Below are positions 1-10,816 of a stretch of 64,000 nucleotides of DNA, one piece after another; position 1 is the first letter of the stretch, and each line of letters starts with the position of its first letter. The translations under genes and the position numbers were made by a program. Under the pieces are notes generated by a model, which was not told the DNA's origin, ran no database searches, and was given only the letters and a program-made list of their open reading frames with translations. This DNA is from Trichosporon coremiiforme (lineage: Eukaryota > Basidiomycota > Tremellomycetes > Trichosporonales > Trichosporonaceae): the NCBI GenBank assembly GCA_039545355.1, contig BCJJ01000002.1:1203956-1267955 (forward strand), in the 5' to 3' direction.

Positions 1-189
1 CCGAGAACCGCGTCACCCGCGCCGAGGACGGCGTCGCCGATGGATCACGGTGGAGCAGGAGGGGCAGGAGAGGGGAGCAGAGCGGGAACAGCGACGCCGC
101 CGAGACCTCTGCCTGTCCGACCAAGGAAAGCGCAGAACCTCGAGAGCGTTTTGTTCATGAAGAAGAAGAAGCCCGTTAAACGGCCATAG
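1..189 (+). CDS. C-terminal tail of an unknown protein (cut by window start)
   Basis: Frame 1 is open from the first base to a TAG at 187-189. It encodes about 62 residues rich in Pro, Ala, Gly and Arg and ends in a basic KKKKPVKRP tail that resembles a nuclear localisation signal. No domain is recognisable and the start lies outside the window. The next gene ends convergently at 653, which suits a 3' end here. The alternative is a chance open frame in GC-rich DNA. Confidence 0.4.
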   Translation, partial: PRTASPAPRTASPMDHGGAGGAGEGSRAGTATPPRPLPVRPRKAQNLESVLFMKKKKPVKRP

Positions 190-652
190 GTCTGTCCAAG
201 GGCGGCAGCCCCGACGTCGGGTTGTGGGAAGGGGTTAGACTCTGAATTGTGGATCCTGGACATCAGGACATGGCATAGTTTTTCGTTTCATATCACTCGC
301 ACATTGCATTTGCATTAGTTTGGGCGGCGGAGAGGGAGAGGGTAGGATTGGGAGTATAGGAAGTGTACATGTATCATAAAACTTGCATTTTCATCGGCTT
401 GATCGTCTATCTGGGTGTATTACAGTATGATCGCGCCGTCGTCGAGTCCGTCACATCGTAAGCTACTCTGTACAGTGTCCATTCGTCTGCTGGTCTTGAG
501 CTCCTGCCACCTTCCATCTTCCCGGCCACCTCACCTCACTACCATCATTCCCTAGCAACCCCCAATCTCCGTTCAGTCAGAGACAGAGAAGAAAGAGACG
601 GGAACGAAGACAGGGACGATAACCGAGGCGGCTCCGAGGGCGTGGCTCGTGG
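190..652. other. convergent intergenic region
   Basis: This lies between the 3' ends of the partial gene on the left and the PalI-like gene on the right. It presumably holds both 3' UTRs. I see no gene or clear repeat in it. Confidence 0.5.
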
Positions 653-2014
653 CTAGTAAGTGCTCTGGCTCTTCGCCTTCGAGGCCCGCGTGCCCTGGAC
701 AGCGCACAGGAACGCGAGCACAGCGGTGCCCTGCTCTGTCAGTTCAACAAGAAAATGGACAACTTACACATCCGCCGACTGAGAGCCAGAACAGCGTCCC
801 GATGTGGCCCGAGAGTGCGCCCTCGGACACGTCCCAGATGCGCGCGCGGAGGACCTGATGTCAGCATAGGACTGCAATGAGATAGCAGGAGGGAGGCGCA
901 GTAAAGGGAAGGAGACGGGAGAAGGGGGAGAAGGGGGAGAAGGGAGCCGGAGATAACGCACAAGGACAATGGCGAGGTTGACGCCGAACGCGGTGACGGC
1001 CGCAAACTTGGCGAGCACGATTGGAATCAATGCAAGCTGTGTGCGCTGTCAGCTGGGCTCATCACGTCGGCAATCCGAAGTCCACGTACCACAGCGAGGA
1101 GACGACGGCGCGTAACCCAACCCAGCAACCAGATCACGGCGGCGATCCCAGCCAGACCACCAGCGAGCGGATTCAGAATCAACGCAACAGACAGCGCACG
1201 GTAGCGGTTCGGTTTGTCGACGCTGATGCCGGGCAGATCGGGGAAGGGGTAGCCGAGCGCGGGGGTGGTGCAGTTCTTCGCGAGGGAGCGGCTGGGAGTT
1301 AGCTATACTCGGATGAAGGGCCAGCTCGTGTGGCCGAGCTGGCGAGGAGAGAAGTCTAGACGGCCGGGGCGGCTAGGCATGTGGCGGAGGGCAGTGGCCC
1401 GCTCCGCCGCAGTCTCAACACTGAGGCAACGGATCTCGCAGCCCGGCGCGGGCCCGGCACGATGTGCCTGGCACTCGCGCAACTCTGCTCCGCCCTTCGC
1501 CCTGGGTTCCCAATGTCCGCTATCCTCCTCATCTCGCCCTTCCTTCTTTGCACCTAGACCACCTTTTAGCAGCCCCTCACAGCCCCTGCGGAGCTGCTCA
1601 GGCTGCTCGGTGTACTTACTCAAACTGATAACAAATACCCAGCACGCCAATCTGGACAATCGTCTCGCCCCCTTTGGCGAGAACGTTGAGCTGCTCGACC
1701 TCCTGCGCGTACTGTGCGGCGTCGGGCTGCAGCGTGACAGAGATCAAGTCCCAGTCCTTGTTCACGGGCGCGCCGACTGTGGCCAGGACGTAGAGCGCGG
1801 TCGCGGCGACTGGGTGTTAGCTTTCGTTCATCACCAGCACAGCTGTGCGACATGGATTGGTTGGAGGTGGAAAGACATGGGGGTGTGGTGGAGAGCAAGA
1901 GGGAGGGGACAGGGCCAGAGGGGAGACGAGTGAGAGACAGTTAGAGGCAGCCTTGCAAGCTGCCAGGGACCCACGCAGGAAGAGCAGCGCGAGGGCCGAG
2001 GCGCCGTGACGCAT
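653..2014 (-). CDS. SUR7/PalI family tetraspan membrane protein
   Basis: Six exons join cleanly in frame: 2014-1975, 1809-1620, 1291-1090, 1036-962, 854-768 and 730-653, giving 223 aa. Four hydrophobic segments are visible at about residues 5-25, 110-135, 145-172 and 185-215. A roughly 85-residue loop between the first two holds two Cys and a GYPFPDLPG patch. This is the topology of the SUR7/PalI (Rim9) family. PalI/Rim9 acts with PalH/Rim21 at the plasma membrane in the ambient-pH pathway, and SUR7 relatives sit in eisosomes. The short protein without a long cytosolic tail leaves the exact subfamily open. Intron 2 (1619-1292) is long for this genome. The sixth exon uses the second of two nearby AG sites, because only that keeps the frame and gives a C-terminal STY end. 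Confidence 0.72.
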
Positions 2015-3036
2015 TGTCGCTACTTCTTCGATTGAGAGATGGCGAGGTGGTGGTCGATGTTAAGAATCGAGGTTGGGGCTGTGTGGCTGTGAAGTACGAG
2101 GTTGTGACAATGAGCCAGGAAGCCAAGAGGGGCAGCGGCGGGGCTGAGTGAGAGTCAGAAACTCGGTGTGAGTGTGCGACGTTGGGGACGAAGAAGAGAA
2201 AATCTGAAGATCCACAGATCGAGGTTATATGTGTTCGAAGTCTCCCTTCGGGAAGGCGCGAGGACGAGTTGCCCCCCTCGCAACTTCGCATCAACGACAT
2301 CTGACTACGCCCCCGTCACGTCGCCCCCGGCGCACGGAATACACGCTGCGCCCTTGGTCACGTCCTTCTAGCCGTCGCCAGACTCCAGTCTGGAACGTGA
2401 AGCGAAGCCACTGTGTCATCGCCTCCAGCCTCCGTTCCAACAATGCTTAACAGCAGGACGGCCAGCATGCGACGCGGCCTTTGCACCCGCCGCGGGTCTC
2501 GACTTTGAGACTACTCCCAACCGAAAGGGTGAACGGGAGGCTGGTTTTCGAGAGACTGCTGTTATTGTCTGTCGTGAGCAACTAAGGCTGGGCGTAACGA
2601 TGGGCAAGGGGATCTGCTCTGCTGCGGTAAGTGGTTCATGGCACGTCCGCTCATCACCTTTCAAGGCGCCGGGCACGTCACACGGGGCGATGGGCGCGGG
2701 GCGCTATGCATGAGTGCTTGCTTGAGCGGTGCTAGTGTGTATGACTTGGGGCGCACGTACGCGTCCCGTCTTGGGCGCAGTGCATGATACTGCGGGGCTG
2801 CGGGGCGGGGCAACGCTGCTGCCAGCTGGGCTCGGCAATTGCCAAACTTTTGCTGATAAAACTCGCAGTCCGGTCCCCGCAGGGACTGTGCGGTCATGTC
2901 GCTATGGCCATGGACGAGGCGGAGCCTCATCGCTCCGTGGTGCGGACAGCTCTGCCCGGCCAGTGATGGCCGGTGGTCCGTCCTGACGTCTGGATCGTTT
3001 GACGTACTTCTCTTCCCCTTTGACGGCTGCGGCTCC
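2015..3036. other. intergenic region upstream of the PalI-like gene
   Basis: About 1 kb lies between the start of the PalI-like gene and the stop of the Hal3-like gene, both on the minus strand. The small open frames here have no recognisable domain or splice pattern. It probably carries the PalI-like promoter. I see no repeat. Confidence 0.5.
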
Positions 3037-4562
3037 TCAGACCCACCACTTCTCCTTAATGGGTATGATGGGGTACACCGACGGAGTGCTCGCGTCGCCG
3101 AGCCTCTCGCGTTCCGCCTCCCTCTTTGCCGTCTCCCAGCTCGGCATCGTGAGGTCGACCTCTGCTCTTCCCAAGCCCGTCGTGCGGCCGGTAGCAATCG
3201 GCGCCAGGTTCTGCCAGTGCATCTGGCCCGGGACGAAGCCTCGCTCAAAGTTCTCCGGCGCGCTCTGGTGCCACAGCGGCGCAAAGCCCTGGAACACAGT
3301 CGGAATGGCGGGATCCTCCCTGCTCCGCTTCCTTGCGCCGCCAGGCGAGGATTCGCACGTGGCGTGTGCCGACGAGGGGCCACAGCCCGTCTCGGCTCCC
3401 TCCGCCATGGTGGACTCGGACTGCACTTGCTCGGCCAGCTTGGCGAGGTGCGCCTGCTGCTGACGCATGTTGAAAAAGGTCGCCATGTCCTGCACGCTGA
3501 TGAAAATGTCTTGCCAGTCGGTCATGCGGCCGCGGTTGTCGTCGCGGCACTGCGGGCCGACGACGACGTACCCCGCCTGCTTCGCCGCCTCTACATGGCG
3601 CCGCGTCCACGCGTTGCTGAACATGTCGGCCGGCATGGATGGATAGATCAACACCGGCTTGTTCGGCGCGATGGAGCGGAGAAGGCGCAAAGGCAGCGTG
3701 TTGCAAGCACCGATTGAGAGGGAAGCCAGGAGAGAGGCAGAGCACGGAGCGAGGAGGAGCATGTCGGCCCACTGCACGAGGCGAGAGGGGAGCGGTACCT
3801 GCGAGTCGGTCCACTGCCGTCAGCTTAGAACGTGGCTACTCTAGCTCACTTCGTCCGAGTCGTCATCGTCGTCAGTCCATATCCGCTTGACGCCTCTCGG
3901 TCCACTGCTGGGGCACTCGGCGAGCCTGGCATCGACATCCGCCTGCGAGACGTGCTTCAGACCCTCGCGGCTGGCGACGAGCTGCACGTCGATCGATGGG
4001 TCCTGGCGTCAGTACGGCAATCAGTAGCACCGGTGTTGGGGAAGGGGAAAAACATTGGGGACGGAAGGCAGCTCACGAAGTAGATCAGGCTAGCACAAGC
4101 ATCATATCGCGGAAGACTACCGGCTCTACCCGCAATACCACGGCTGTTGGGCACAGCCACAGCCATGCAACCCGGAGTAACTACGCGCCGCGAGGCCCCG
4201 CAACGGACAGGTAGCAGAGCTGTCGTGTAATGCCTCCCCGCGAAGGTTAGACTACCTAACAGCCCATCTCCACGCAGACACTATCGGTAGCCCCAGCCTT
4301 TGAGACATGGCTAGCTTCGGATAGCAGCGACTGGGATGATACTCACCTTTGACAGAGCCGCGGTCAGCTCCAAGATCGAGTTGCCCGCGGCGGCCCCGGC
4401 GACGAGGAGGAGGATACGGAATACGCCGTCTGGTACACCTGGCCGCTCGAGGGCGTCGGTTGCAGCGCTCGGGCCTGGGCCGTTCATGTCGACTTGGCCG
4501 AGGCCGGTCATGTCAGCGATGGCAGAATCGCGGGTGGTGCTCGTGCGGTCTTGGTCGTCCAT
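3037..4562 (-). CDS. Hal3/PPCDC-like flavoprotein, possibly non-catalytic
   Basis: Three exons (4562-4347, 4002-3850, 3813-3037) give 381 aa. The core matches the flavoprotein fold of phosphopantothenoylcysteine decarboxylase (third step of CoA synthesis) and its moonlighting relatives Hal3/Vhs3, which inhibit the phosphatase Ppz. Seen are LLLVAGAAAGNSI (flavin-binding start), IDVQLVAS, QWADMLLLAPCSASLLASL, the PSMPADMF region and QCRDDNRGRMTDWQDI. In characterised PPCDC a His lies shortly before the RRWAD stretch and an Asn in PAMN; here the aligned stretches read PSRLVQWAD and PSMP, so both seem lost, while the Cys is kept. A regulatory or hetero-oligomeric role is therefore plausible. The N-terminal 45 residues are disordered. 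The 27-nt GT...AG stretch at 3798-3772 is read as coding because it restores the family alignment. Confidence 0.75.
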
Positions 4563-5179
4563 GACATGTCCACCATGTCCATGGCCGGGGAAGTCGGGCA
4601 GGGAGGGAGGAAGTTGAACGGGCAGGACCGGACAGGAAAGGAAAGGAAAGGAAGAGAGAGCGGGGCCGAGCTTGATCCTCGAAAGTGACCTTCCCCGCTG
4701 ATGTCGGGCGTTCCTTGGTTTATCGATGACGATATGTACGGTGGGTCAGTCTTGTGATGGCGGCCGATTAGCGAATCGGCCTTGCATTCCCACGATGACC
4801 CGAGTTCTGCCCCGCACACGCCGCACACGCCGCATACGCTGAGGCTCCACGCGCTCTACGCGCTCTACGTGTGCCAGGTACGATCAACCAGAACCGGCTC
4901 TGGATTTTTTTCAGAGCCAGTTAGTTACTCGGACATCTGACCGGAGCCCTTGGTGCCGCCCTTGTGGCTTAATGGCTGTCCCTGCCGCTGTGCCGGTCAT
5001 CAGCTGAGGCTCACCCAGCCTGAGCGCCTGGAGCCAGGGCCGGGAGGGCCGATGACTATCGAAAGTGCGCATCAGACAAGCCAAAGCGTGCCGGACGGAC
5101 CGGAATCCCTGCGAGCCTCCTGACAGTCCTCATTGTGCCGTATGGTGAACCTCAATTGTAATCAGATATTTGCTTCCGC

Positions 5180-5186
5180 TATATAT
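5180..5186 (+). promoter_or_regulatory. TATA-like element upstream of the elongase gene
   Basis: The sequence reads tatatat, 268 bp before the elongase ATG at 5454. It would fit a core promoter with a pyrimidine-rich 5' UTR. There is no direct evidence of a transcription start. Confidence 0.35.
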
Positions 5187-5340
5187 CTGTCTTCACGTTG
5201 ATTTGACTGTCAGATCCGATCTACACACCCACGAACCGCGGGAGCATATTTTCCACCACTAGCGCTTAGACGCGGCCTACATTCGCCGCGCTCCGTCCAA
5301 ACGTCTCCTCCCTTATTTCGAGCTGGGTCATCATCTCTGT

Positions 5341-5440
5341 CTCTTTCTCTCCAACCTCCCTTTCTCCTTCCTCCTCCTCCTCCTCCTCCTCTTTCTTCGT
5401 TTCTTTCTCGCAGACCCTCCTCCCCAACAGCGGAAGCCGC
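5341..5440 (+). repeat. pyrimidine-rich 5' UTR tract with (CTC)n microsatellite
   Basis: The + strand is almost pure C/T just before the elongase start, with a run of seven CTC/TCC units at about 5371-5392. The tract ends tttctcgcag near 5412, so it could also be the 3' part of a leader intron. Such tracts are common in highly expressed basidiomycete promoters. Confidence 0.5.
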
Positions 5441-5453
5441 TCACTCCTTCGCA

Positions 5454-6801
5454 ATGGTTTCTCTTCCCTCCCCCGGCCACGGGCCGCTCATCACCGCCAT
5501 CAGGTCGACCTGGAACGCGCTCGACCTCCCTCACCCTCCTGCCGAGCTCGTCGAGTGGATCCGCGGCGCCACCCCTCTCTCGACCAACAAGGAGGTCGTC
5601 GTTGCCATTGCGACCTACTTCATTGTCATCTTTGGCGGCCGTGAGCTTATGCGGTGAGTACTGAAAAGCAGGCGTGATTGCCCGGATGTTGGCTTCAATC
5701 AAGTAAACAATGGCACCGACTTGTGTCTTGTGCTGTTTCACAGCCGAGACCCATGCAACGCGTCTACACGCGTCAAACTGTGTCGGCCATGACCGGGAGG
5801 ACAGATAACACTGTCCCCGCTGTCCGCGGAGCGTTTGACGCGCCGTGCGAACCTTCCTGCGCAGAGCCGAGCTTGGGACAAAAAGTTTGGATTGCTCGTG
5901 GAATTCGTATCGGCATCGCTCCACATTATGGCCGTTTACTCCACCGCGGGCAAACGCGTAAACAAATGCTGACGATCACAGCAACCGCGAGCCCTTCAAG
6001 CTCAAGATCCCCTTCCAGATCCACAACCTCATCCTGACGACTGGATCGGGTCTTCTGCTTGCCCTCATCCTTGAGGAGATGTGAGTTCGGCTGACGTGGC
6101 GGCGCCAATTCATGGCGTTCGTCCATCGATCGCTGGATCTTTTGGCTGACTGGTCCAGCGTCCCCCTCTACCTCAAGAACGGCTTCTACTGGAGCATCTG
6201 CAACCATGGCTCGTTCACCAAGACTCTCGTCACCTACTACATGATCAACTACTACATCAAGTACGTTGAGCTCATCGACACTGTGTTCCTGGTCCTCAAG
6301 AAGAAGCCTCTTGGTGAGTAATTGTTGGCGTTCCGGGGGGTCCGGCCGCCGGGAAGCGATAGAACGAAGGCTAATCTTGCAGCCTTCCTCCACGTCTTCC
6401 ACCACTCTGCTACCGCCGTCCTCTGCTACACCCAGCTCAACGGCGAGACCTCGGTCCAGTGGGTCGTCATCTCGCTCAACCTGCTCGTCCACGTCCTGAT
6501 GTACTACTACTACTGGGCCACTGCCGGCGGCCGCAAGATCTGGTGGAAGAAGTACCTCACGACGATGCAGATCACGCAGTTCATCATCGACCTCTTCATC
6601 GTCTACTTTGCCACGACCAACCACTTCTTCACCAAGTGGGGCATCAACCTCCCCTGGGTCAAGGACTGCGCCGGTGCCGAGTCGGCCGCCACTTTCGGCT
6701 GCGCCATCCTCACCTCGTACCTCTTCCTCTTCATCTCGTTCTACCGCAAGACCTACAAGGGCGGCGCGAAGAAGGTCAACGGTGCCAAGAAGACCAACTA
6801 A
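5454..6801 (+). CDS. fatty acid elongase, ELO family (3-ketoacyl-CoA synthase)
   Basis: Four exons (5454-5653, 5982-6080, 6159-6313, 6383-6801) give 290 aa. The ELO-family signature is complete. KYVELIDTVFLVLKKKPL precedes the histidine box HVFHH at about residues 155-159, followed by several membrane segments, MYYYYWA and MQITQF. ELO proteins condense malonyl-CoA with long-chain acyl-CoA in the ER, the first step of very-long-chain fatty acid elongation for sphingolipids. The C-terminus ends in a Lys-rich tail (KKVNGAKKTN), consistent with ER retention of the dilysine type. Introns have GTGAGT donors and GCTGAC or CTAAT branch sites; the first is 328 nt. Which yeast ELO paralogue it matches cannot be decided from sequence alone. 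Confidence 0.95.
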
Positions 6802-7195
6802 GCGCGCGAGCGCAGCGAGCGGCGAACCAGGCGAACGAAGTGAGCCGAGTGAGCCAGCGAGTGGAGCGCGTCAGTCTCTGGTCTCTGACTGGAGTTTGGT
6901 GCGTGTCCAGACGGCGGAGTGTACGGCGCGGCGGCGGATGATCTAGGCAGTGTGCCAACGAAAATGCGGGGTCTGCACGTATTCTCGGACTTCGGTCCTC
7001 TCCCCTTATTCTTATCTTCGAACCTCCCCCCAATCCTCTATCTAACCCCTCCCGCGATAAGCAAATATTATAGATCATAGCGACCGGTTACGCAGCTTAG
7101 AGCGGCCGTATGAATTCGCTACGTAATACATTGCGGCATGGGAGCAGTCCACTAATCTTCTATCTACTGATTTATACGGGAGGGCCCTCGTCCTG
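6802..7195. other. convergent intergenic region
   Basis: Both flanking genes end here. Just after the elongase stop there is a purine-biased stretch of agcgagc/gaacgaag units (6803-6870), including one copy of the partly palindromic GAGCGCAGCGAGC motif. I see no gene. Confidence 0.5.
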
Positions 7196-8426
7196 CTAGA
7201 ACTTGGGGGATCCAGAGAGCGGCGTCCCAGTGAGTGCCTGGAGATCGTTCGTGTCCCGAACAAGGAAATCCCACCACGCCATACTGAGCGGGATGGTCGC
7301 GAGATGCCAAAGCGAATGCGCGTCAATAGCTCTCAGGATGGGCGGGAAATCGAGCAGTTCGAGACTCATAGCGGCGGTCGTGAGGAGGGTCAGAATCGCC
7401 GGGGTGAAAGCCCCCTTCGACCTCTTGCTCTTCATCGGGTTCCAGTTAGGTCCGTAGGGCCACGGCCATCCCACCTGCCTCCTCTTCATTCTCAGTGTTG
7501 GAAACTTGATCACAAAGGAGAGAGACCACATGATCCAGAGCAAATTGCCAATCGTGCCCAGGACCATGGCGACGGCGACGTGGTACCCGTAGGGGAAACG
7601 GGGGAGGGAGGAGACGTAGATGAAGTGGCTGAGGACGAAACCGCCGATGAGGAGGCAGAGCAGGTTCCGCAGAAGTGGCTTGGACGAGGAGGAGGAGGGA
7701 GTCTGGAGCCCGAAGATCCGGAGCAGCGCGTACAGTAGCATGTAGGCTACTGTTATCATGGCGCTGAAGTAGTCCAGTTTCTCGGTCCAGGGGACGTCTG
7801 CTGTCAGCTACTGTATGCACATGCACATGCAGTGCGCCTCTGCGTCTCTGTGTCTCTGCGTCTCTGCGCCTCTGCGCCTCTGCGCCTACTTCCGCCCTCT
7901 CTGTCGCCCGTCTTCTCTTCGTCAACGTACCTCGCGTGTGGAAGACGGAGCTCCACAGCCAAGTGTTCATCTGGATCCACGCCGCTGCCTTCAGCCACGG
8001 TTTGAGCTGGTTCGAGTCGGGGATCCTCTTCTCGAGCATCCTGAGCCCCTTCCAATGCACCCAGAGGTTGCCCAGCGAGAACAAGACGGAGAAAGGCTCC
8101 TGAATCCCGAACATCCGCCAGAAGGCCCATTTCCCGAAGAACTGATGATGCTTGAGTTCGCCGTCGTCACTGAGGTTGGTGACGGTGTGTGAGCACTGAT
8201 AGGCGCAGTCGGAGGCGCAGGTCCAGCCCAGTAGCCGAAGGATGACGGACAACGAGCAGGGCTCAGACTCGCAGGACGTGACGCAGGATCGGAAGATCTC
8301 GAGTCTGTCTCCGCTAGACGCCGAGGCGAGGCTGAGTAGTCCTAGCGCCGCGACGACGTAGAGCAGCGCCCTGCTCCGTGTTCGTAGTGTCGGTGCCCGG
8401 GAGACCATCGAGACCATCGAGACCAT
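7196..8426 (-). CDS. PER1: PER1/PGAP3-like GPI-anchor lipid remodelling protein
   Basis: Two exons (8426-7931 and 7797-7196) give 365 aa. An N-terminal signal peptide (LLYVVAALGLLSLASAS) is followed by a Cys-rich luminal region with many paired Cys (residues about 45-85). Next come the family motifs WPFxR-like KWAFWRMFGIQEP and NTWLWSSVFHTRD, split by the intron, then TEKLDYFSA and about six membrane segments ending at SLWHLATIPLSMAWWDFL. PER1 in yeast and PGAP3 in animals remove the sn-2 acyl chain of GPI anchors after attachment to protein, in the ER or Golgi; the family belongs to the CREST hydrolases with conserved His and Asp. HTRD and HSLWH are present. Three MVS repeats at the N-terminus make the start ambiguous (8426, 8417 or 8408). 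Confidence 0.92.
7798..7930 (-). repeat. PER1 intron with tandem CTCTGCGC-type repeat
   Basis: The single PER1 intron contains an irregular tandem array at 7837-7887 on the + strand, built from tctctgtg, tctctgcg and cctctgcg units. The intron has a GTACGT donor and a CTGACAGCAG acceptor. It is a likely length-polymorphic site. Confidence 0.6.
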
Positions 8427-8795
8427 CGTGCCGAGCGGTTTTGAAGCTAGTGATCAGCGATGAGCGAGATGTGAGAATGAAACGTTGTTGACAGAGCGGC
8501 ATGGGCGAGGGCGTGCCTACGAAGTCTCGGCAGGGTGTCCGTGTATGGCCGGTGATATCCGCCTGGTACGCCTGGGTCCATGACGCGTACTCCTTTGCGT
8601 GCAACGTGAAACCCGACGAGGAGGGTGCGGGACCTGATTACGCCATGTTACTTACGCCAGCTGATAACTGTCCAAGCCACGTTCAGGTCCTTTGCCATCG
8701 CTACGTACCCGACTTTCGCTCGCTGCCAGATACTTTGGCTTTGTTGCGCTCGTGAGACCGACCGACCTTCGCTCGCTGCGTTCGCTCCCGCCACG
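8427..8795. other. divergent promoter (PER1 / phosphodiesterase)
   Basis: 369 bp separates two divergent starts. It contains a copy of the inverted-repeat-like motif gctcgctgcgttcgctc at 8771-8787, shortly before the phosphodiesterase ATG. I see no TATA box. Confidence 0.5.
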
Positions 8796-10816
8796 ATGGA
8801 CCGCCGATCTCCATCACAGCTCTCCCCGCCCCCGCGACGGACCCAGTTCGACGTCGAGGACGCAGACCCGGATGAGACGTCTGAGCACGCGACGCTCCTG
8901 CGCAATGTCCGGCAGGCGAAGTCATTGCGCCCGGGAGGCGTTGTCGTCGGTGGTTACAAGGTGAGTTTGCAAGCCCTACTACCTTCCCTGTCTCCTGCTC
9001 TGCATCTTGTCCTTCAAACTACGCTCGGAACATTACTACTCTTGTCGAAGCTCTGCAGAGGCAGCCAACTTCATCACAACACTCTTTGACACACTCATTA
9101 AGCCATACGGCCAAGTCTCCCCCGCCGTCTGATCAACCCTAACACGCAGCTGCCGCGGCCACACGTCCTCGTCCTCGCGGTCCCGTTCGTCGTGCTCATC
9201 CTCATCGTCGCTTTCCACCGACACGAGGAGAAGGTCGCGCGCAGTCGTCCACTGTTGAGCAACGGGACGCATTCGTTCTATCCGACGACACTAGTCGTTT
9301 CGCTGGACGGTTTCAAGCCAGCTTACCTGACCGAGAAATCGCACTTCGTCCCGAATATCCTGGCGTTGGGCAAGGAGAAGGGCATCAGAGCGGAGAGCAT
9401 GCAACCGTGCTTCCCCTCTCTGACATTTCCGAACCACTGGTCCCTCATGACAGGGCTATACCCCGAGTCGCACGGCATCGTTGCGAACGATTTCTGGGCC
9501 AAGGAGCTTGATGAGGAGTTCCACTTCAACCACCCCAACTCGCTCGATGGGCGCTGGTGGGGTGGCGAGCCGCTGTGGGCTGTGGCCGAGAAGGCGGGAA
9601 GGAAGGCGGCCAACGTCATGTGGTAAGTCGAGCTTGGCGAGCACTGGCGAAGCTGACACTCCAGGCCGGGACCACCGTCAGTTAGCACGGGCGCGTCGCC
9701 GAGCTTCTTCGTGCAGTACAAGGTGAGTTGGCGGCTGTTCACGGTAACTGACAAGGCAGAAAGTTAGCCCATACGAGAAACTCAACACGCTGCGGCACTA
9801 CTTCGACATGTCGCCCGAGGACGCCCCATCGCTAATCTTCAACTACATGCCCGAGGTGGACCAGGGGGGGCACCGTGGTGGACCCGAGTCGAGCGACGTC
9901 GAGTCAGCTCTTCGCGTCGTGGACGGTTTCATCGGCGACGTCGTGTCTGAGATAGAAACGCGCAACCTGACACACATCGTGGACCTGATCGTGCTCTCCG
10001 ACCACGGCATGACGGGTCTCAGCAAGAAGCGGATCATATTCCTCGACGACGTGCTCGAGAAGGACTTTGCGCGCATCAAGCACAAGGACGGGTGGCCGAG
10101 TTTCGGGCTGCATTTCGGCGAGGACGGGGACATGGAGCCGGTCATGGAGCGCCTGAAGGCGGCGAGCACTGGCGAGAAGAGGCTCAACTTTACAACATAC
10201 ACGCCGGCGACTATGCCGGAACGATGGCACTTTAGTCATGGACCAAGGATCGCACCAGTATACCTCGTCCCGGACCTGGGGTGGATCATTACGGACCACG
10301 TGAGTCGCGAGCGCAGCGAGCGAGAGGGCGTGCGCGCGAGCGAGGCCAGCTGCGAATGTCCGGAACTGACGGTTCAGGAGGAGTACGAGCGCTACGAGCG
10401 AGGCAACAAGATGGTGAAGGGTTGCCATGGATTTGGTAAGTTTCGGAGTCCCGTGTCTTTAGCTGACAAACAGACAACAGGGAACCAGACATGCAGGCGA
10501 TCTTCTTTGCCCGGGGTCCCTTTGCGTCCCGTCTCCGCGAGACTGTCGCGAGCACGAACGCGACAAAGGTCAAGGGGTGGAAGTCTATTGACCCGCCGAT
10601 TCTTGAGCGTGAGTGCGCCGACGGTCGCAGACCGGAGGCTTTCTGCTGGCGCAGCACTGACAAACAGCCTTCCGCAACCTCGAGATCTACGATCTGGTCC
10701 TAAGGTTACAAAACATGCGTGATTTTGCTGGACCCACAAACTCGTCAAAGATATTCTGGGACGCGTACCTCGAGCCGCCTGTTCCGGTCAAGGGCGCCGT
10801 GCCCGCGGAAGAGTAG
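8796..10816 (+). CDS. type I phosphodiesterase / nucleotide pyrophosphatase (ENPP family), membrane anchored
   Basis: Seven exons (8796-8960, 9150-9622, 9665-9722, 9760-10299, 10378-10435, 10474-10608, 10668-10816) give 525 aa. A cytosolic N-terminal stretch of about 58 residues is followed by one membrane anchor (VLVLAVPFVVLILIV, about 60-77), so it is a type II protein. The catalytic set of the ENPP/alkaline phosphatase fold is complete: VSLDGF (metal Asp, about 108), LTFPNH (nucleophile Thr, about 147), DQGGHRGGP (Asp and His), LSDHGMT (Asp-His) and HGFDN (His). The family cleaves phosphodiester or pyrophosphate bonds of nucleotides or lipids, here in the lumen or outside the cell. The acceptor at 10473 was chosen because it gives HGFDNREPDMQ, which matches the family. 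Intron 10300-10377 is 78 nt, has no stop and is a multiple of three, so retention would add 26 residues. Confidence 0.92.

Larger units (their letters stand above)
4563..5453. other. divergent promoter region (Hal3-like / elongase)
   Basis: About 890 bp separates two divergent genes. Next to the Hal3-like start there is a short A/G tandem run near 4636-4660. At 4815-4870 there are short direct repeats (ccgcacacg and cgctctacg). A TATA-like site and a pyrimidine-rich tract lie nearer the elongase and are listed separately. Confidence 0.55.

Noticed and set aside
3772..3798. 27-nt GT...AG segment in the Hal3/PPCDC-like gene
   Set aside because: Too short for a spliceosomal intron here, stop-free and in frame; keeping it restores the family alignment before the WAD motif.
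6112..6321. Met at 6112 as an elongase start
   Set aside because: It lies within an intron; the exon chain from 5454 joins in frame and gives the full ELO length.
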